NCBI GenBank assembly: GCA_963422465.1
Contig: OY730169.1
Span: 1,364,001-1,428,000 of the forward strand
Source of the DNA: Lichina pygmaea
Lineage: Eukaryota > Ascomycota > Lichinomycetes > Lichinales > Lichinaceae
Direction: 5' to 3'
DNA: 64,000 nt
Shown here: one piece after another, positions 1-10,834 of the stretch
Layout of the letters: every line of letters starts with the position of its first letter
Numbering within the stretch: position 1 is the stretch's first letter
Notes under the pieces: model-generated
Database searches by the model: none
What the model was told of the DNA's origin: nothing
What the model saw: only the letters and a program-made list of their open reading frames with translations
Position numbers and translations under genes: made by a program

Positions 1-2
1 CG

Positions 3-1480
3 TTCATCACCGGTGTTCTCTTCACCATAGGTGTGGATCGGATTTGTTGGTACTGGCGTTGGCAACACCATCGGCAAGCGGCAGAAGATGCAGACGGTTC
101 GACAACCCCACAACGCAGAGTGGGACCGCCACGGAGGACCGGCACTGTGCTTGGAAAAGCGCAGGAGGAGAACGAGCTCGAGGAACAGATTGCGCAAGGC
201 ATTGAAGGCTGCATTGGCAACACCCCGCTGATCAGGATCAAGTCGTTGTCCGATGCCACCAACTGCGACATATTGTGCAAGGCCGAGGTAGCAAGTTTCC
301 ACTACCATTTGTCAAGCCGAGAGCCAGCGCTGACTGAATCCTCAGTTTCTCAACGGTGCTGGAGGCAGCCCCAAGGATCGCGTGGCTCTCAGCATCGTGA
401 AGAAGGTCCGATATCCTGGCTGCATCCGTGCGTCAGACACTAAGCAACTGTTTCCAGGCCGAGGAGTTGGGTCTCGTGAGACCCTACGCAGGAGATGTCA
501 TCTACGAAGGCACGGTGGGGTCTACTGGCATATCCCTTGCCACGCTGTGTCGAGCAAGAGGATATCTTGCTCATATGTATGTGGTCTCACGATGCGAGGC
601 AACGCCATTGATGGACGGTATCCGACTCAGCTTGCTTCAGATGCATGCCGGACGACCAATCCAAGGAAAAGTCGGATCTGCTGGAGAAGCTAGGAGCCGA
701 GGTTGAGAGAGTGCGGCCGGCTCCGATAGTCGACCAGAACCAGTTTGTCAACCTGGCCCGAGCTCGAGCGGCGCAGCGGACAGCCGACGCCTCCAGCACC
801 TCGCGCGGCTTCTTTGCAGATCAGTTCGAGAACGAGGCCAACTGGCGTGCCCACTACGAAAGCACTGGCCCGGAGATCTACCGACAGACCGGGGGGCGCT
901 TGGATGCCTTCGTCGCTGGAGCGGGCACAGGCGGTACCATATCAGGGGTGTCTCGCTTTCTGAAGCCCAGAATGCCGCACCTGAGGGTCGTTCTCGCCGA
1001 TCCGCAGGGGAGTGGGCTCTTGAACAGGGTCAAGTTCGGGGTCATGTTTGATCGGCTCGAGAGGGAGGGGACGAGAAGGAGACACCAGGTCGATACCATC
1101 GTCGAAGGGATTGGCCTGAATCGCGTCACGGCGAACTTCGACGCCGGGGCTCATATGATCGACGATGCCGTGCGGGTCAGCGACGCCCAGGCCAAGGCTA
1201 TGGCACGGTGGCTGGTGGAAAAGGACGGGATCTTTGCCGGCAGCAGCAGCTGCGTCAACTGTGAGTCTTGAGAGATTGCTCTGGCTGCCGACGCTGAGCG
1301 CAGAACACAGGTGTTGCGGCGGTCAAGGTGGCCCGAGGCCTAGGACCGGGTCATCGGGTGGTGACCATTCTGTGCGACTCGGGCACGAGACATCTGTCCA
1401 AGTTCTGGAGGGAAGTTGGGTCTGTGGGCGGAGAGCAGAACATCACGATCGAGGATATACTCGGGGCGCAGGACCCTTGA
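3..1480 (+). CDS. Cysteine synthase, membrane-anchored PLP enzyme (5' end outside window)
   Basis: A fold-type II PLP enzyme of the cysteine synthase/CBS family, expected to make cysteine from O-acetylserine (or a related ester) and sulfide. The gene runs in from the left edge, and 417 codons are visible in five exons: 3-287, 346-405, 458-576, 641-1260 and 1311-1480. Every junction keeps frame and restores conserved family sequence. Seen: the opening hydrophobic stretch FITGVLFTIG, CIGNTPLIRIKSLSD, the PLP-lysine motif GGSPKDRVAL (Lys about visible residue 105), the substrate loop EGTVGSTGIS (about 132-141), MPDDQS, and the phosphate-binding loop GAGTGGTISG (about 248). The visible N-terminus fits the fungal 'cysteine synthase 2' branch, which carries a membrane or mitochondrial anchor. 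The intron 2 donor (GTCCGA) is weak but best fits family length. The true start codon lies upstream. The family call is firm; location and exact substrate are inferred. Confidence 0.9.
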
Positions 1481-1888
1481 CGTTGGCTGACCACCACTCT
1501 GCTATGATGGGGATATGTAGCATCGCATTGGCACCTTTGGATACTGCATCGTCATCTACGCCTACAGATTCTCCTCCCTGGGCCACTATGAAGATCCCAG
1601 TTGCTCCATCTGTCACTCCGGATTCCCCGAGTACTCGATCCAGTTTTCCCAAGTCTGGCTACATTTAACTCTAAGTTTCAGGGGCAGCAGCGCACGAGAC
1701 TAGAATAATCCAGGTGAACTTGAAGTTATGTCCAGGCAGCAGTAACAGATATCCATGAACATCCACCCAATTTGCATTGACCCATCTCGAATCCCGTGAC
1801 TTTGCTGTCGAGTCCAAGCCCGAGTCCAATAGCGGCGGCGACACGACGTCATCCTAGCAGCCAGCCAACACCTGTCCGTTATCCGGCA
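1481..1888. other. Intergenic gap between the cysteine synthase gene and ATG6
   Basis: About 400 bases that should hold the 3' UTR of the upstream gene and the promoter/5' UTR of ATG6, both on the + strand. I see no convincing coding frame, repeat or RNA gene. Short open frames here overlap both strands and have no family resemblance. Confidence 0.6.
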
Positions 1889-4074
1889 ATGTACTGCCAG
1901 AAATGCCGGTCGCCCATCAAAATTGACAGCTCGCTGGAAGACCTAAGTCCAGCCTCGTTCGATCTGCTCACACGTGAGGTGGCATCGACCGTCCGAGGTT
2001 CGAGGGGCATTCCATGCTGACTTGATGCGGTGCGGTACCTACAGGCTCGGCCGGACGAGGTCTCCAGCAGAATGCCCGGTCCGTCGACCGCCACAAAGTG
2101 CCGTACCCGCCCGAACGAAAGGAGCTGTACGATCGAGTCACCCAGCATGCGGCAGCGGCTTCGACGACTGCGGGGTCCAAAGACACGCCGGAAGGCTCGC
2201 CCCAGGCGCCAGCCAGGACGCGGAGTGACGCTGGCGGGGCACTGCATCCGCCGCGGGACAGCACGGCCATGTCCTTCGTGATGCTCACCGAGTCGCAGCT
2301 CGTGCCTCCGCCGAGTGCCGATGCTGGACATCGTCGGCCCACGGGGAAGGGGGCCGTCCCGCACGTTGCCGACCGCGGACGAGGGAGCGACGTCGTTGGT
2401 GGCAGCGGTGGAGACGACGGCAAGAGATCGATATCGCATCAGATGGAGCGAGCCATGCGACTGTTTGAGACTCTGTCGGCACGCTCGGACATTGACCATC
2501 CCGTGTGCGTCGAGTGCACGGAAATGTTGATCGAGGCGCTCCAGACGCGGCTACAGCATGTCACGAAGGAGCGGGATGCGTTTGTCGACTTTCTCAAGAA
2601 GGTCAAGGACGACGTGCCCACGGAGGACGAGAAGCGACGAGCCCAGGCCGAGCTCCGGGCGCGACAGCAGCAGGAGGCGGCGGCGTATGGCGAGCTCGTC
2701 GAGCTGGAGCGCGAGAAGGCCGCGGTGGACCGGGAGGTTGCGGCGCTCGAGGACGAGGCTCGCCGGCTGGACGTCGAGGAGGAGGCCTTCTGGCGCGAGC
2801 GCAACGCATTTACGCTGCAGCTGTCGAACTTTCAGAGCGAGCGCGACAGCGTCAACACGCGGTTCGACCACGACGCGCGCCAGCTCGAGCAGCTGCGGCG
2901 GACGAACGTGTACAACGACAGCTTCTGCATCGGGCACGACGGGTACTTTGGCACGATCAACGGCCTGCGTCTGGGGAGGCTCCCGGGCCAGGCCGTCGAC
3001 TGGGCCGAGATCAACGCCGCCTGGGGTCAGACGCTGCTGTTACTTGCCACCGTGGCCGAGAAGCTCTCGTTTACGTTTGACGGCTACAGGTTGAGACCGA
3101 TGGGGTCGACGTCGCGGATCGAGAGGGTCGAGTCGGCTGCTCATGCGTCTGCGTCGGCGTCGGCCTCGGCGTCGGCGTCGGCATCGGCAGCTCGACGGGA
3201 TCCTGCTTCGTTCGACGGCCTGGACGGCCAGCGAGAGGACGACGACGACAGGCGCGGCTCCGAGCAAGCTAGTGTTCGCGCACACGACTCTCGTCGCAGC
3301 ACGACGACGCTCTCGGGCAGCGATCGGTCCCGGCAGCAGCACGCGTCGCACCACCCGCCCAAGATCACGGTCCTCGAACTGTACTCGTCCGGCGACCTTC
3401 TCCCGATCGGACGCATGTTCCTGCACCGGAAGCTGGACCAGGCCATGGTGGCTTTTTTGGAGTGTCTCCGTCAACTAGGCGACTTTGTCGAGCGACAGAC
3501 GACGCTGGAAGCCGGCGGCAGTCGTCCGTCCCAGCCGTCGGCTGCGTCCAAGAAGCATCAAGCAGCAGCACCGTCTTCCAACTCTCGATCTTCGTCATCA
3601 GCGAAAGGTGCTCTTCCCACATCAGCTGCACGTGCACCATCGCCACCATCGACAACCACCACGATTCCCGGTCCCGGTGGCGTTCCCCCGTCCCCTTCCC
3701 ACTCCCATTCGGCCACCGCGCCCGCGCACGGCACAATCATCAGTCTGCCCTACCCGATCAAGAAGGACAGGATCGCCGACGCCAGCATCAAGTTGGCCTT
3801 CAACGACGACGAGACCTGGACTCGCGCCTGCAAGTACACCCTCACCTGCTGCAAGTTTCTTCTCGCGCATGCCAGCAACGTCGGGGGTAGTGTCGGGGTT
3901 AGCTCCGGTGGGGGGTCTGGATCTGGAGCTGGATCTGGAGCTATAGCTGGATCCAAATCTGGAACCGGAGGATCAGGACCTAGACCTGGAAGCGGAAGTG
4001 GAAGTGGAAGTGGTGCAGCTCGAAGCGGAGGTAGCGGCAGTGCCGGTGGGGGTGATAAATCAGGTCGAAGATGA
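1889..4074 (+). CDS. ATG6: Beclin-1/ATG6 (Vps30) autophagy protein
   Basis: Subunit of the class III PI3-kinase (Vps34) complexes that start autophagy and act in vacuolar sorting. Exons 1889-1973 and 2045-4074 give 704 residues; the splice restores DLLTRSAG in frame. The start is the family's MYCQKC opening. Seen: two N-terminal Cys (residues 3 and 6), the fungal MSFVMLTESQ segment at about 104, the CVEC pair (183/186) just before a long charged coiled coil (about 190-290), then the evolutionarily conserved domain beginning TNVYNDSFCIGHDGYFGTIN at about 315 and continuing through INAAWGQTLLLLATVAEKL. The domain is interrupted by low-complexity insertions, including an Ala-Ser run (DNA 3148-3190) and a Ser/Pro-rich stretch, before the closing WTRACKYTLTCCKFLL at 620. 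Odd: a Gly/Ser-rich tail of about 64 residues follows, encoded by imperfect GGA/TCT-type repeats. It is longer than usual for the family. Confidence 0.95.
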
Positions 4075-4460
4075 CACAAGGAAGACATGGGATGGAAGGG
4101 GGTGGGGGAGGGAGGGAGAGGGGGGATCAGTGAACAAGTCCTCGTGAAACACTGTGGTATAGACTGTACGTGCAGAATGTACAGGGTCTATGGCAATGTG
4201 CGTTTCGGCTGTCTGAGCGTGTATATCGATTGTCGTGATGAGCATTTTTTGATGATTGCAGGAGGTGGTGCTTTTCTTCTACTTGCACTTGCACTATTCC
4301 TTCTCTTCTTCTCTTTCTTCTTCCTCTTCCACTCCATCCACTCCATCCACTCTCCCCTCTGTATACCTTCCCCACTCCGTCCATGCACTCTGTACACTTC
4401 CCCTCCCCCTTTTGTTCATCTTGCACTATTTTTCTTCTTCTTCTTCTTCTTTCTCCTTGT

Positions 4461-4464
<4 letters not shown>

Positions 4465-4530
<66 letters not shown>
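4465..4530. repeat. (CT)33 microsatellite
   Basis: An uninterrupted CT dinucleotide run of about 66 bases inside a longer pyrimidine-rich tract, between the 3' ends of two convergent genes. Runs this long usually vary in length between strains. Confidence 0.95.
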
Positions 4531-4533
<3 letters not shown>

Positions 4534-4654
4534 TTTCTCTCCCACTTCATCTTTGTCGTCCTCCTTCCGTTGTTTTCCTCCTCTTTCAATCTCCCGACTT
4601 TGCCCTCGTTCCCACTGGTCGTTGCTTGCTACTACTTACTGCTTACCAACGATA

Positions 4655-4860
4655 CCGGTGCTGGTAGCGGCACTGGCAATGGTATTGGCAATGGCAATGG
4701 CACTGGCATAAGCATTGGCACTGGCACTGGCACTGGCACCGGCACTGGCATCAGCATTAGCACTAGCACTGGTATCAGCATTAGCATCAGCATCAGCACC
4801 AGCATTAGCATCAGCATCAGCATCAGCACCAATCCCAGCACCAACCCCTGCACCAACACA
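4655..4860. repeat. Degenerate hexamer array (GGCACT / AGCATC type)
   Basis: About 200 bases of imperfect 6-base units, first GGCACT/GGCAAT, then AGCATT/AGCATC/AGCACC. The 6-base period keeps frames open, so Gly-Thr and Ser-Ile dipeptide runs appear when translated, but no gene-like flanks exist. Confidence 0.85.
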
Positions 4861-5441
4861 AGTACTGGTACAATCACCAGGACCACCAGTCCCATCATCA
4901 CCACCACATCTATCAATCATGACATCTCACAGCATAGCCTGAGCAGCACATACATACGTACGTACATAGACAGTGATCATCATGCCTTGCCACGCTGTCC
5001 GATGCATGCCTATGCCATGCCATCTGACCCATGTATCATTGCTTCCAAGAGCTCATCCACGGTTCAAAATCCAGAGATCAGAGTCCAGAGACCAGAGGTC
5101 AGGGACCAGAGTCTAGAGATGACGCTACGTAGGTCATTGAATGTTTCGAACCTTTTCCTCTGCTTGTAGAGGACAAGAAGTAGCTCAGAGAGATGGGTAT
5201 CGTAGTCATGACGGGTACTTTTCAATCCATTTTTTTTTTGGACCGTTCGGTCGCCGTGTTGTTTCCCGCTCCCGGCTCCCCTCTAGTCCCTATCCCCCTC
5301 CCCGGGGATCCCTCCCCAGGCCTCTTCGGCCTCCCCCCCCATGCCCTCTGTAATGTACCCGCCCTCCCACCCGCTAATATATGCAAAACAAGCGTGGGCA
5401 ATACAGCAACGGCGCGAGTTGACATGCATGCTATGCAAGGG

Positions 5442-7293
5442 CTAATAACGACGATACGGATGATTGTTTGGATAGAGCGGTGACCGAGATGGACGAGAGC
5501 GAGCACGAGCGAGAAGGGAAGAAGATGATGGAAAAGAGGTATTGGCCCCCGAAGGATCGGTCCGGGGAAGAGCAAAAGGGCTGTTGTGGAAACTCTCGGC
5601 GGAGATGTCACTGCTTTTCCCAGCGACACTGACGCCGGCGCCCTTGTCCGTGATGGTGATGCTGGAATTCCTCGTCGCGGCCGCGTCTGCCGAGACGGTT
5701 GGTCCTGTGGCGTTCGTGGTGTCGGTGTATACTTGAGAATCTGGTCGCACAGGGTTCGGTGGCACGGACGAGGGGATGGATGATTGCGACGTTGGCACCG
5801 ATGCCGGTGTCTGTGTCGGTTCAGTTGCGCCGCTACCTGGTGCGCCGGAGGTCGTCGCGCCGGGTGGCGCCGTAGAACTGCCGCCGGCGCCGGCGACGGT
5901 GGGAGGAGAGATTGCGACGTTGGATCTCAGCTGGATCTTTGCGAGGTACGGACTAGGCAGGTACCCGGTGCGGTCGTCGCGTGTCCGGCAGTGCCACCAT
6001 TCGCTGGGATTGCCCACGGGATCGGCCTTGCTGAGCACGGCCACAAGATCGCCCTTCTTGACGGCGAGATCGACCATCGACGATGTCGCGCCCCTGCGGC
6101 CAGCGCCGTTCACGGTGGCGGGGTCAAAGTCGTAGAGCACGCGGTAGAACTCCACGTTGCGCGGGTCCTCCTGGCCCGTGGTCGACGAGAGAGATTGCCG
6201 AGCTTCGTCGTCGGGCATACCGGCGGCCCGACGTTCTGCTCGCGCGATGGCCTTGATGAGTTTGCCCATGAGATACGGCAGCCCGAAGACGGCGACCAAG
6301 AAGACCAGCAGAGGCTTCCGCGACGGCCGAGGCGGCTGCGACCCGGCGGACCGTCCGCGGCGCGCTTCAAAGGAGGCGAAACTCGACGGCGTCAGCTCGC
6401 CGGGGTTGACCGTGCCGGGACGACCGCTAATTCTCCCGAAGAAGGACCGCAGCCAGCGCAGCAGCGCAAAGAGGCCGAGAATCGAGCCGAGGGTGTTTCG
6501 CAGATTCCCAAACTGCTCGGCCACGGAGACCATGGCTGGGAGAAGAGCCAGTCAGCGGTACGACCCGCGACAGCATTTCCAACCGGGGGGGGTGGCATAC
6601 CGAAGAATGAGCTATGGGTGGTCATGTATGTGCTCTCCAGCATCTGAGCGAAGTTGGTGAAGGCGCCTACGATGCTCTCGATGATCTGGAATGTGGTCTG
6701 GGTGCTCTGGCCGAGAGCGTTGGTCAGGCTGTTGGGGTCGTTGGGATTCGGAGGCATGCCGCCGTACGGCCCGTGGCCGTACATACCGCCGCCGTACCCA
6801 CCCATACCTCCATACATGTTCCCGCCGAGGCGCGAATAGGGCGATGCATAAGTCCCGTACGAGCCATACCCGGACGCGCCGTAGCGTGACGCCGAGTAGG
6901 GTCCGTAGTTGGCCGCCGTTTGGCTCCTCATCATGCTCGGCTGACTTGGTCTTTGTGGGAGCGGAGGCGGTTGCTGGGATGGCATTGCTGATGTCGATGT
7001 GGCGGTTGTTAACAGAGTGGATGGTTGAGCTCCGGCAGATGTAATGCTCTGATATGCTGGACCGGACGAGGTAGGGAGCGTCCACGATGTTGGCGCTGCT
7101 GGTGGCAGTGATGGGGCCAAGCTACTGCCGGATGCGAGAGCGACTGATGGAATGAAGCGTCAGCGTCGAGCCGTCAGACGTAGACTTTCATGACACTTGA
7201 GGTGGGCGAAATCGACCGGATACGGATCTCACTTGAGCTGTCGCCACCCGCGGCCCTTCTCTCCCAGGGCTTTGGCGGCGAAAGTGACGCCAT
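5442..7293 (-). CDS. PEX13: Peroxin-13 (peroxisomal docking protein)
   Basis: Peroxisomal membrane protein of the docking complex that receives cargo-loaded Pex5/Pex7 together with Pex14. Exons (minus): 7293-7233, 7143-6601 and 6535-5442, giving 565 residues. The short first exon begins MASLSPPKPWER, the family's usual N-terminal motif, and both junctions restore frame (SSFF|AMVSVAEQFGN). Seen: a Gly/Tyr-rich N-terminal half with YG and GGMYG repeats, the conserved STQTTFQIIESIVGAFTNFA helix, a hydrophobic segment PLLVFLVAVFGLPYLMG (about 276-292), and an SH3 domain from VLYDFDP (about 333) through SEWWHCRTRDDRTGYLPSPY to about 403. The C-terminal 160 residues are Ser/Thr/Pro-rich low complexity. 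The upstream neighbour TOS1 lies on the same strand; the downstream neighbour ATG6 is convergent. Confidence 0.94.
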
Positions 7294-9255
7294 GCTGTGA
7301 GACTGAAGTTTTGAGGTCACCGGTCCATCGGGGTTGGGAGGATTCGACCTGTCGGGCTCCCTCGAGTCCTATACTACCACGCTCTCAAGCACACTGGGCC
7401 GCAAAGGGCACGTCGCGCAACGTGTATATGAAACAGGGTTCGACGGCGCCGTACCGTCGACAGGCTGCCTATACAGTCGTCCTTGGACGTCTGGAGACGA
7501 CCCGGCAGAACTCGGGTGCGGTGGGGGTAGCAGTGGTCCAACGTCGACAAGAAGCTTCCACCCTTGACTGACGGGTAACTGCACAGCGCGATAGGCACCG
7601 CTACCGCCTCGGATAGCTATCGTGGCTGGAATGCTGTATAACTGTCACCTTTTCCGTCAGCCAGGCCACGGTACACTACGCTCCGCGCAAGAGGTCGTTT
7701 CTCGAGGAGAACCTACTGAGGCACCGGTGGTAAGCGTGTCCGGGCAATGATGTTTGAACCAGTGTCTGAGTGCGTCACTCCAACGATACTGGTTATGCTA
7801 TTGCGGGTGGGTAAGTTCTGCGTGGATATCCGTGGCAATCGTTTCTGTACGATACGTACGTACCTGTACTTCCGCACCAAGGTACGTAACGTACGTATGT
7901 ACATACGTACATCCGTTTGCTACCTTCACTGGCTGTGCTGGCATATGGTGCGGCTCTAACACAGCGGACCTCGCCGTTGAGCCTCGGCTAAGATCTGAAC
8001 TTCTGACACCACCACCGACCAGATGTACTACACAGTACGTATTCCGTCTGTAAGCGTCGTAAGCAACGTAAGATGTGAAGTACTGGTACACTACTAACTT
8101 GTACAAGTACTCAGAGGTTGTTCCCTCAAGAAGCTTGCCCAGTTGTTTGCAGTGTAGTCGCCACCGCACAGATGGTTCCTTTATTTCCACCTCTGGCAAA
8201 AGTCTTGAGACAGCCTCTAGAAGTACTCCCGTACTGGTTCCGCACTATCCTCATTACTTGTGGCTTGATGATATTCCACTTGGGTGCAACACAAGTCCGA
8301 ACAAGTTTGTTTCTGCTTACTAACCAAATGGTCACAAGTGGTGAGATAAATTCGCTGGAGTAGCAGTGAGCTCATTGCTCATGACTGTTGTTACACCTGA
8401 TGGCCTGGACTCATTCCTGTATGGGTTGTGACCCTGTACTTACGTACTATATACTCTGCCCCGCCCCTCTGCCACGCCTACCGTGCTTCTCTACCCACTG
8501 CGACCATCTGCCTATACTGTATACTCTCTACTGTACGTACGCACGGAGTACTTACAGTACAGAGCAATGTGTGCTGCAAGAGCTGAGTAACTTCCAATAC
8601 AGTGTCCTACCATGGAGATTATCCCCACCAGGTCTGTCTATAGGTTGTGCCTACAAGTTTGTCCATGACACTAGCACATCCGGATTGAGATGCCAGATCA
8701 AGAGGGAGAACATAGACGACATCACTCTACCTATGGATCCTTTGACCCGTCACTTGTTAAAGACTTGCTGCTTCGCATGTCTTAGCATGCCCCGACGTGG
8801 CAGGAGAGGAACAGAAGGAGATCAAAGTGTTATTGAAATGTCGGTAGATGCACAGCAGAAAAAGTGGATGTATTGCGTACTAGAGAGTCATTGTCACTGA
8901 AGCCTTCGTAGGCCGACCTTATATACAAGACGTGGGTTAGATATATGTGGAGATGATATCGAGTTGAGACGCACCCCAGCCCCCGCTATACCAGCACGAC
9001 GTGCACGGACGACCTTTCCAGAGGGGACGCCAGCTCCAGTTGATGATGATGAAAACGATGATGATGCGTCAAGCCGTCCAACCCACCGCGAGGAGGAACC
9101 TGCCCCTTCCCCCAGCGGAAGCAGCGGCCGAGGATTAGATCTGAGCGGGCGTCGGTTTCCCACTTCAAAGGTGAGAACGACATCGCGGGACATGGCCGGG
9201 GCAGAAAGATGATCGGCGAGAGAGCGACGACGGCCACAGCGTCCTCGCTCCCGAC
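7294..9255. other. Intergenic region upstream of PEX13 (2 kb)
   Basis: Should contain the PEX13 promoter and the 3' UTR of TOS1. It is less GC-rich than the genes. The clearest feature is a cluster of GTACGTAC/TACGTA palindromes at about 7850-7915, with more at about 8530-8555. A 170-codon open frame at 8388-8900 (+) has no recognizable family features. If TOS1 has an extra last intron (donor at about 9259), its final exon would lie near 8894-9138. Confidence 0.5.
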
Positions 9256-10834
9256 TCACATGAGACCCTCGAGGTCGGAGTTGCTGAACGCGGTCGGGAA
9301 CTCGGCGAGATCGTCCAGGACCTTGATGTGGGCCTTGCCTCCGCTGAAGACGACGGCGGCCTTGATGAGCTTGTCGGTGGGACGGCGGAAGTAGTCCGAG
9401 TGGCCGATGCCGTCCTTGGCGTGCACGGTCGACTTGCATCGGAAGTTGCCCGGGTCGAGCACCTCGAAGAGGTCAAACTCGCCGCAGCCCGACTTCCAGC
9501 ACGTGCACTGCGGCGACAGGTACTGGCCGGTGCGCATGATGTTTGCGTTGAGCATCCAGATGGCGGGCATGTTCGGGTTCTCGTACTTGTTGCCGGTCTT
9601 GCCGTCGTCCGGCATCGAGAACTCCATCAGGAAGACCTTCTCGGGGCCGTCGAAGCCGTCTACGCGCGTTTCAAGATCCAAGTCAGCGATCGTCGCGACC
9701 AAAACGCCGACATCGCTCTTCGTTTCCTCCTTCTCCACAGGGACCGGAATGAATGCACTTGGGATTGCGACGTACGGTGAGCGATGATACCAGGCCGGTA
9801 GAAGCCGCAGCCGTCACCCTCGCACTTCTTGTCGGTGAAGATGGAGACCTCGGTGTTGGACGGCAGGGTCATGCCCTTGAGGATCTGCGGCGAGTCGGCC
9901 ACGGTGCTGCCGTCGTCCGAGGCGTACCCGAGACCGTTGCCGAAAGTGCTTTCGTCGGACGTCTCGTCAGCGGGACAGGTCGACACGGTCCCGTCCGATC
10001 CGAAGCGAGACTCACAAGTCAAACTTGCCACGGTTATTGAGGAAGACTATCCCCTCGGCGGTCTGCGACGATGCGCAGTAGTACGCGGTCCGCTCCCAGT
10101 CACCTCCGGTCGCAGACGTGTCGACCTTCTTGTCCTCCTCCTTGTCGTCCTTCTTATCCTCCTTCTTATCCTCCTTCTTCTCCCCCTCCGTTTCCTTGGG
10201 TTCATCGGAGTTTTCGTTGCCCTCTCCTCCCTCGGTTTCCTTGGCTTCGTCAGAGTCTTCGGCAGGGGGGCTCGGTGACGGTGTCGCCTGGGCGGCCCCT
10301 CCGGCATACTCGTTCGTGAACGTCACGGCGTTGCCGTCGATGGTGGCGGTCACGAGGTCGCCCACGGCGCGCTGCTGCAGGTTCCGCTTCTCCTTGTTGT
10401 GCTCGTGGAAGTGCTGGTGGCCATGGCGGTGCAGGTGAGGGGCGGCGTGGCGCTTCTTCAGCTTCGCGTCGAGCCTGGGATAGTATACGCCGACCTTCGC
10501 AAGCTCGAGCGGGCCACGGAAGACAAGAGCGACCTGCAGAGACGATCGTGTGAGCCCGGCGCGCCAGCGGACCTGGGGGATCACGGGGGCATGCGCGAAA
10601 TCTGACCTCTTCGGAGAAAGGGCCGATGGGGCTGTCGTAGTGCTTCTCCCGCTGTTGGCAGTGGCCCGTCTTCTCGTCCATGCCGGTGACCTCCATGTAG
10701 GTGCCCGAGGGCGTGAAGTCGTAGTCCAGCTTCGTCACCTCCTTGTCGTACCAGTTGCCGTTGATCTGCTTGGCCGCGAGGGCGCCGGACGTGGCCAGCG
10801 CAACGGCCGCGCCAGCGGCGACGAAGGTGCGCAT
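9256..10834 (-). CDS. TOS1-type secreted cell-wall protein (Tos1 N- and C-terminal domains)
   Basis: A secreted wall protein of the fungal TOS1/YJL171C family, thought to act on or bind beta-glucan. Exons (minus): 10834-10607, 10533-10016, 9948-9776 and 9659-9256, for 440 residues. Each junction restores family sequence, for example KFDFTFGNGLGYASDDGS and IIAHHGFDGPEKVFLMEFSM. Seen: a signal peptide (MRTFVAAGAAVALATSGALA), an N-terminal domain with KEVTKLDYDF, a His-rich stretch, an acidic/Lys-rich linker (KKEDKKEDKKDD type), then the C-terminal domain with its Cys set (QCTCWKSGCGEFDLFEVL) and GHSDYFRRPTD. Uncertain: the last codons. A good donor (GTGAGT) overlaps the stop, and a further exon reaching about 8894 would add a Ser-rich tail. 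No clear GPI signal is visible in either version. Confidence 0.85.

Larger units (their letters stand above)
4075..5441. other. Intergenic region between convergent ATG6 and PEX13, rich in simple repeats
   Basis: Holds the 3' UTRs of two convergent genes. It contains pyrimidine-rich sequence, TTC runs (about 4432-4452), a long CT microsatellite, a degenerate hexamer array and some TACGTAC motifs (about 4955-4972). An open frame on + (4087-5169) crosses the repeats but is judged non-coding. Confidence 0.6.

Noticed and set aside
4087-5169. 360-codon open frame on + just after ATG6
   Set aside because: It crosses a 66-base CT run and a hexamer array. The 2- and 6-base periods keep frames open. 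The translation is Leu-Ser and Gly-Thr/Ser-Ile runs with no family resemblance.
8388-8900. 170-codon open frame on + upstream of PEX13
   Set aside because: No domain, signal peptide or conserved motif, poor codon pattern compared with the host genes, and a flanking sequence typical of intergenic DNA.
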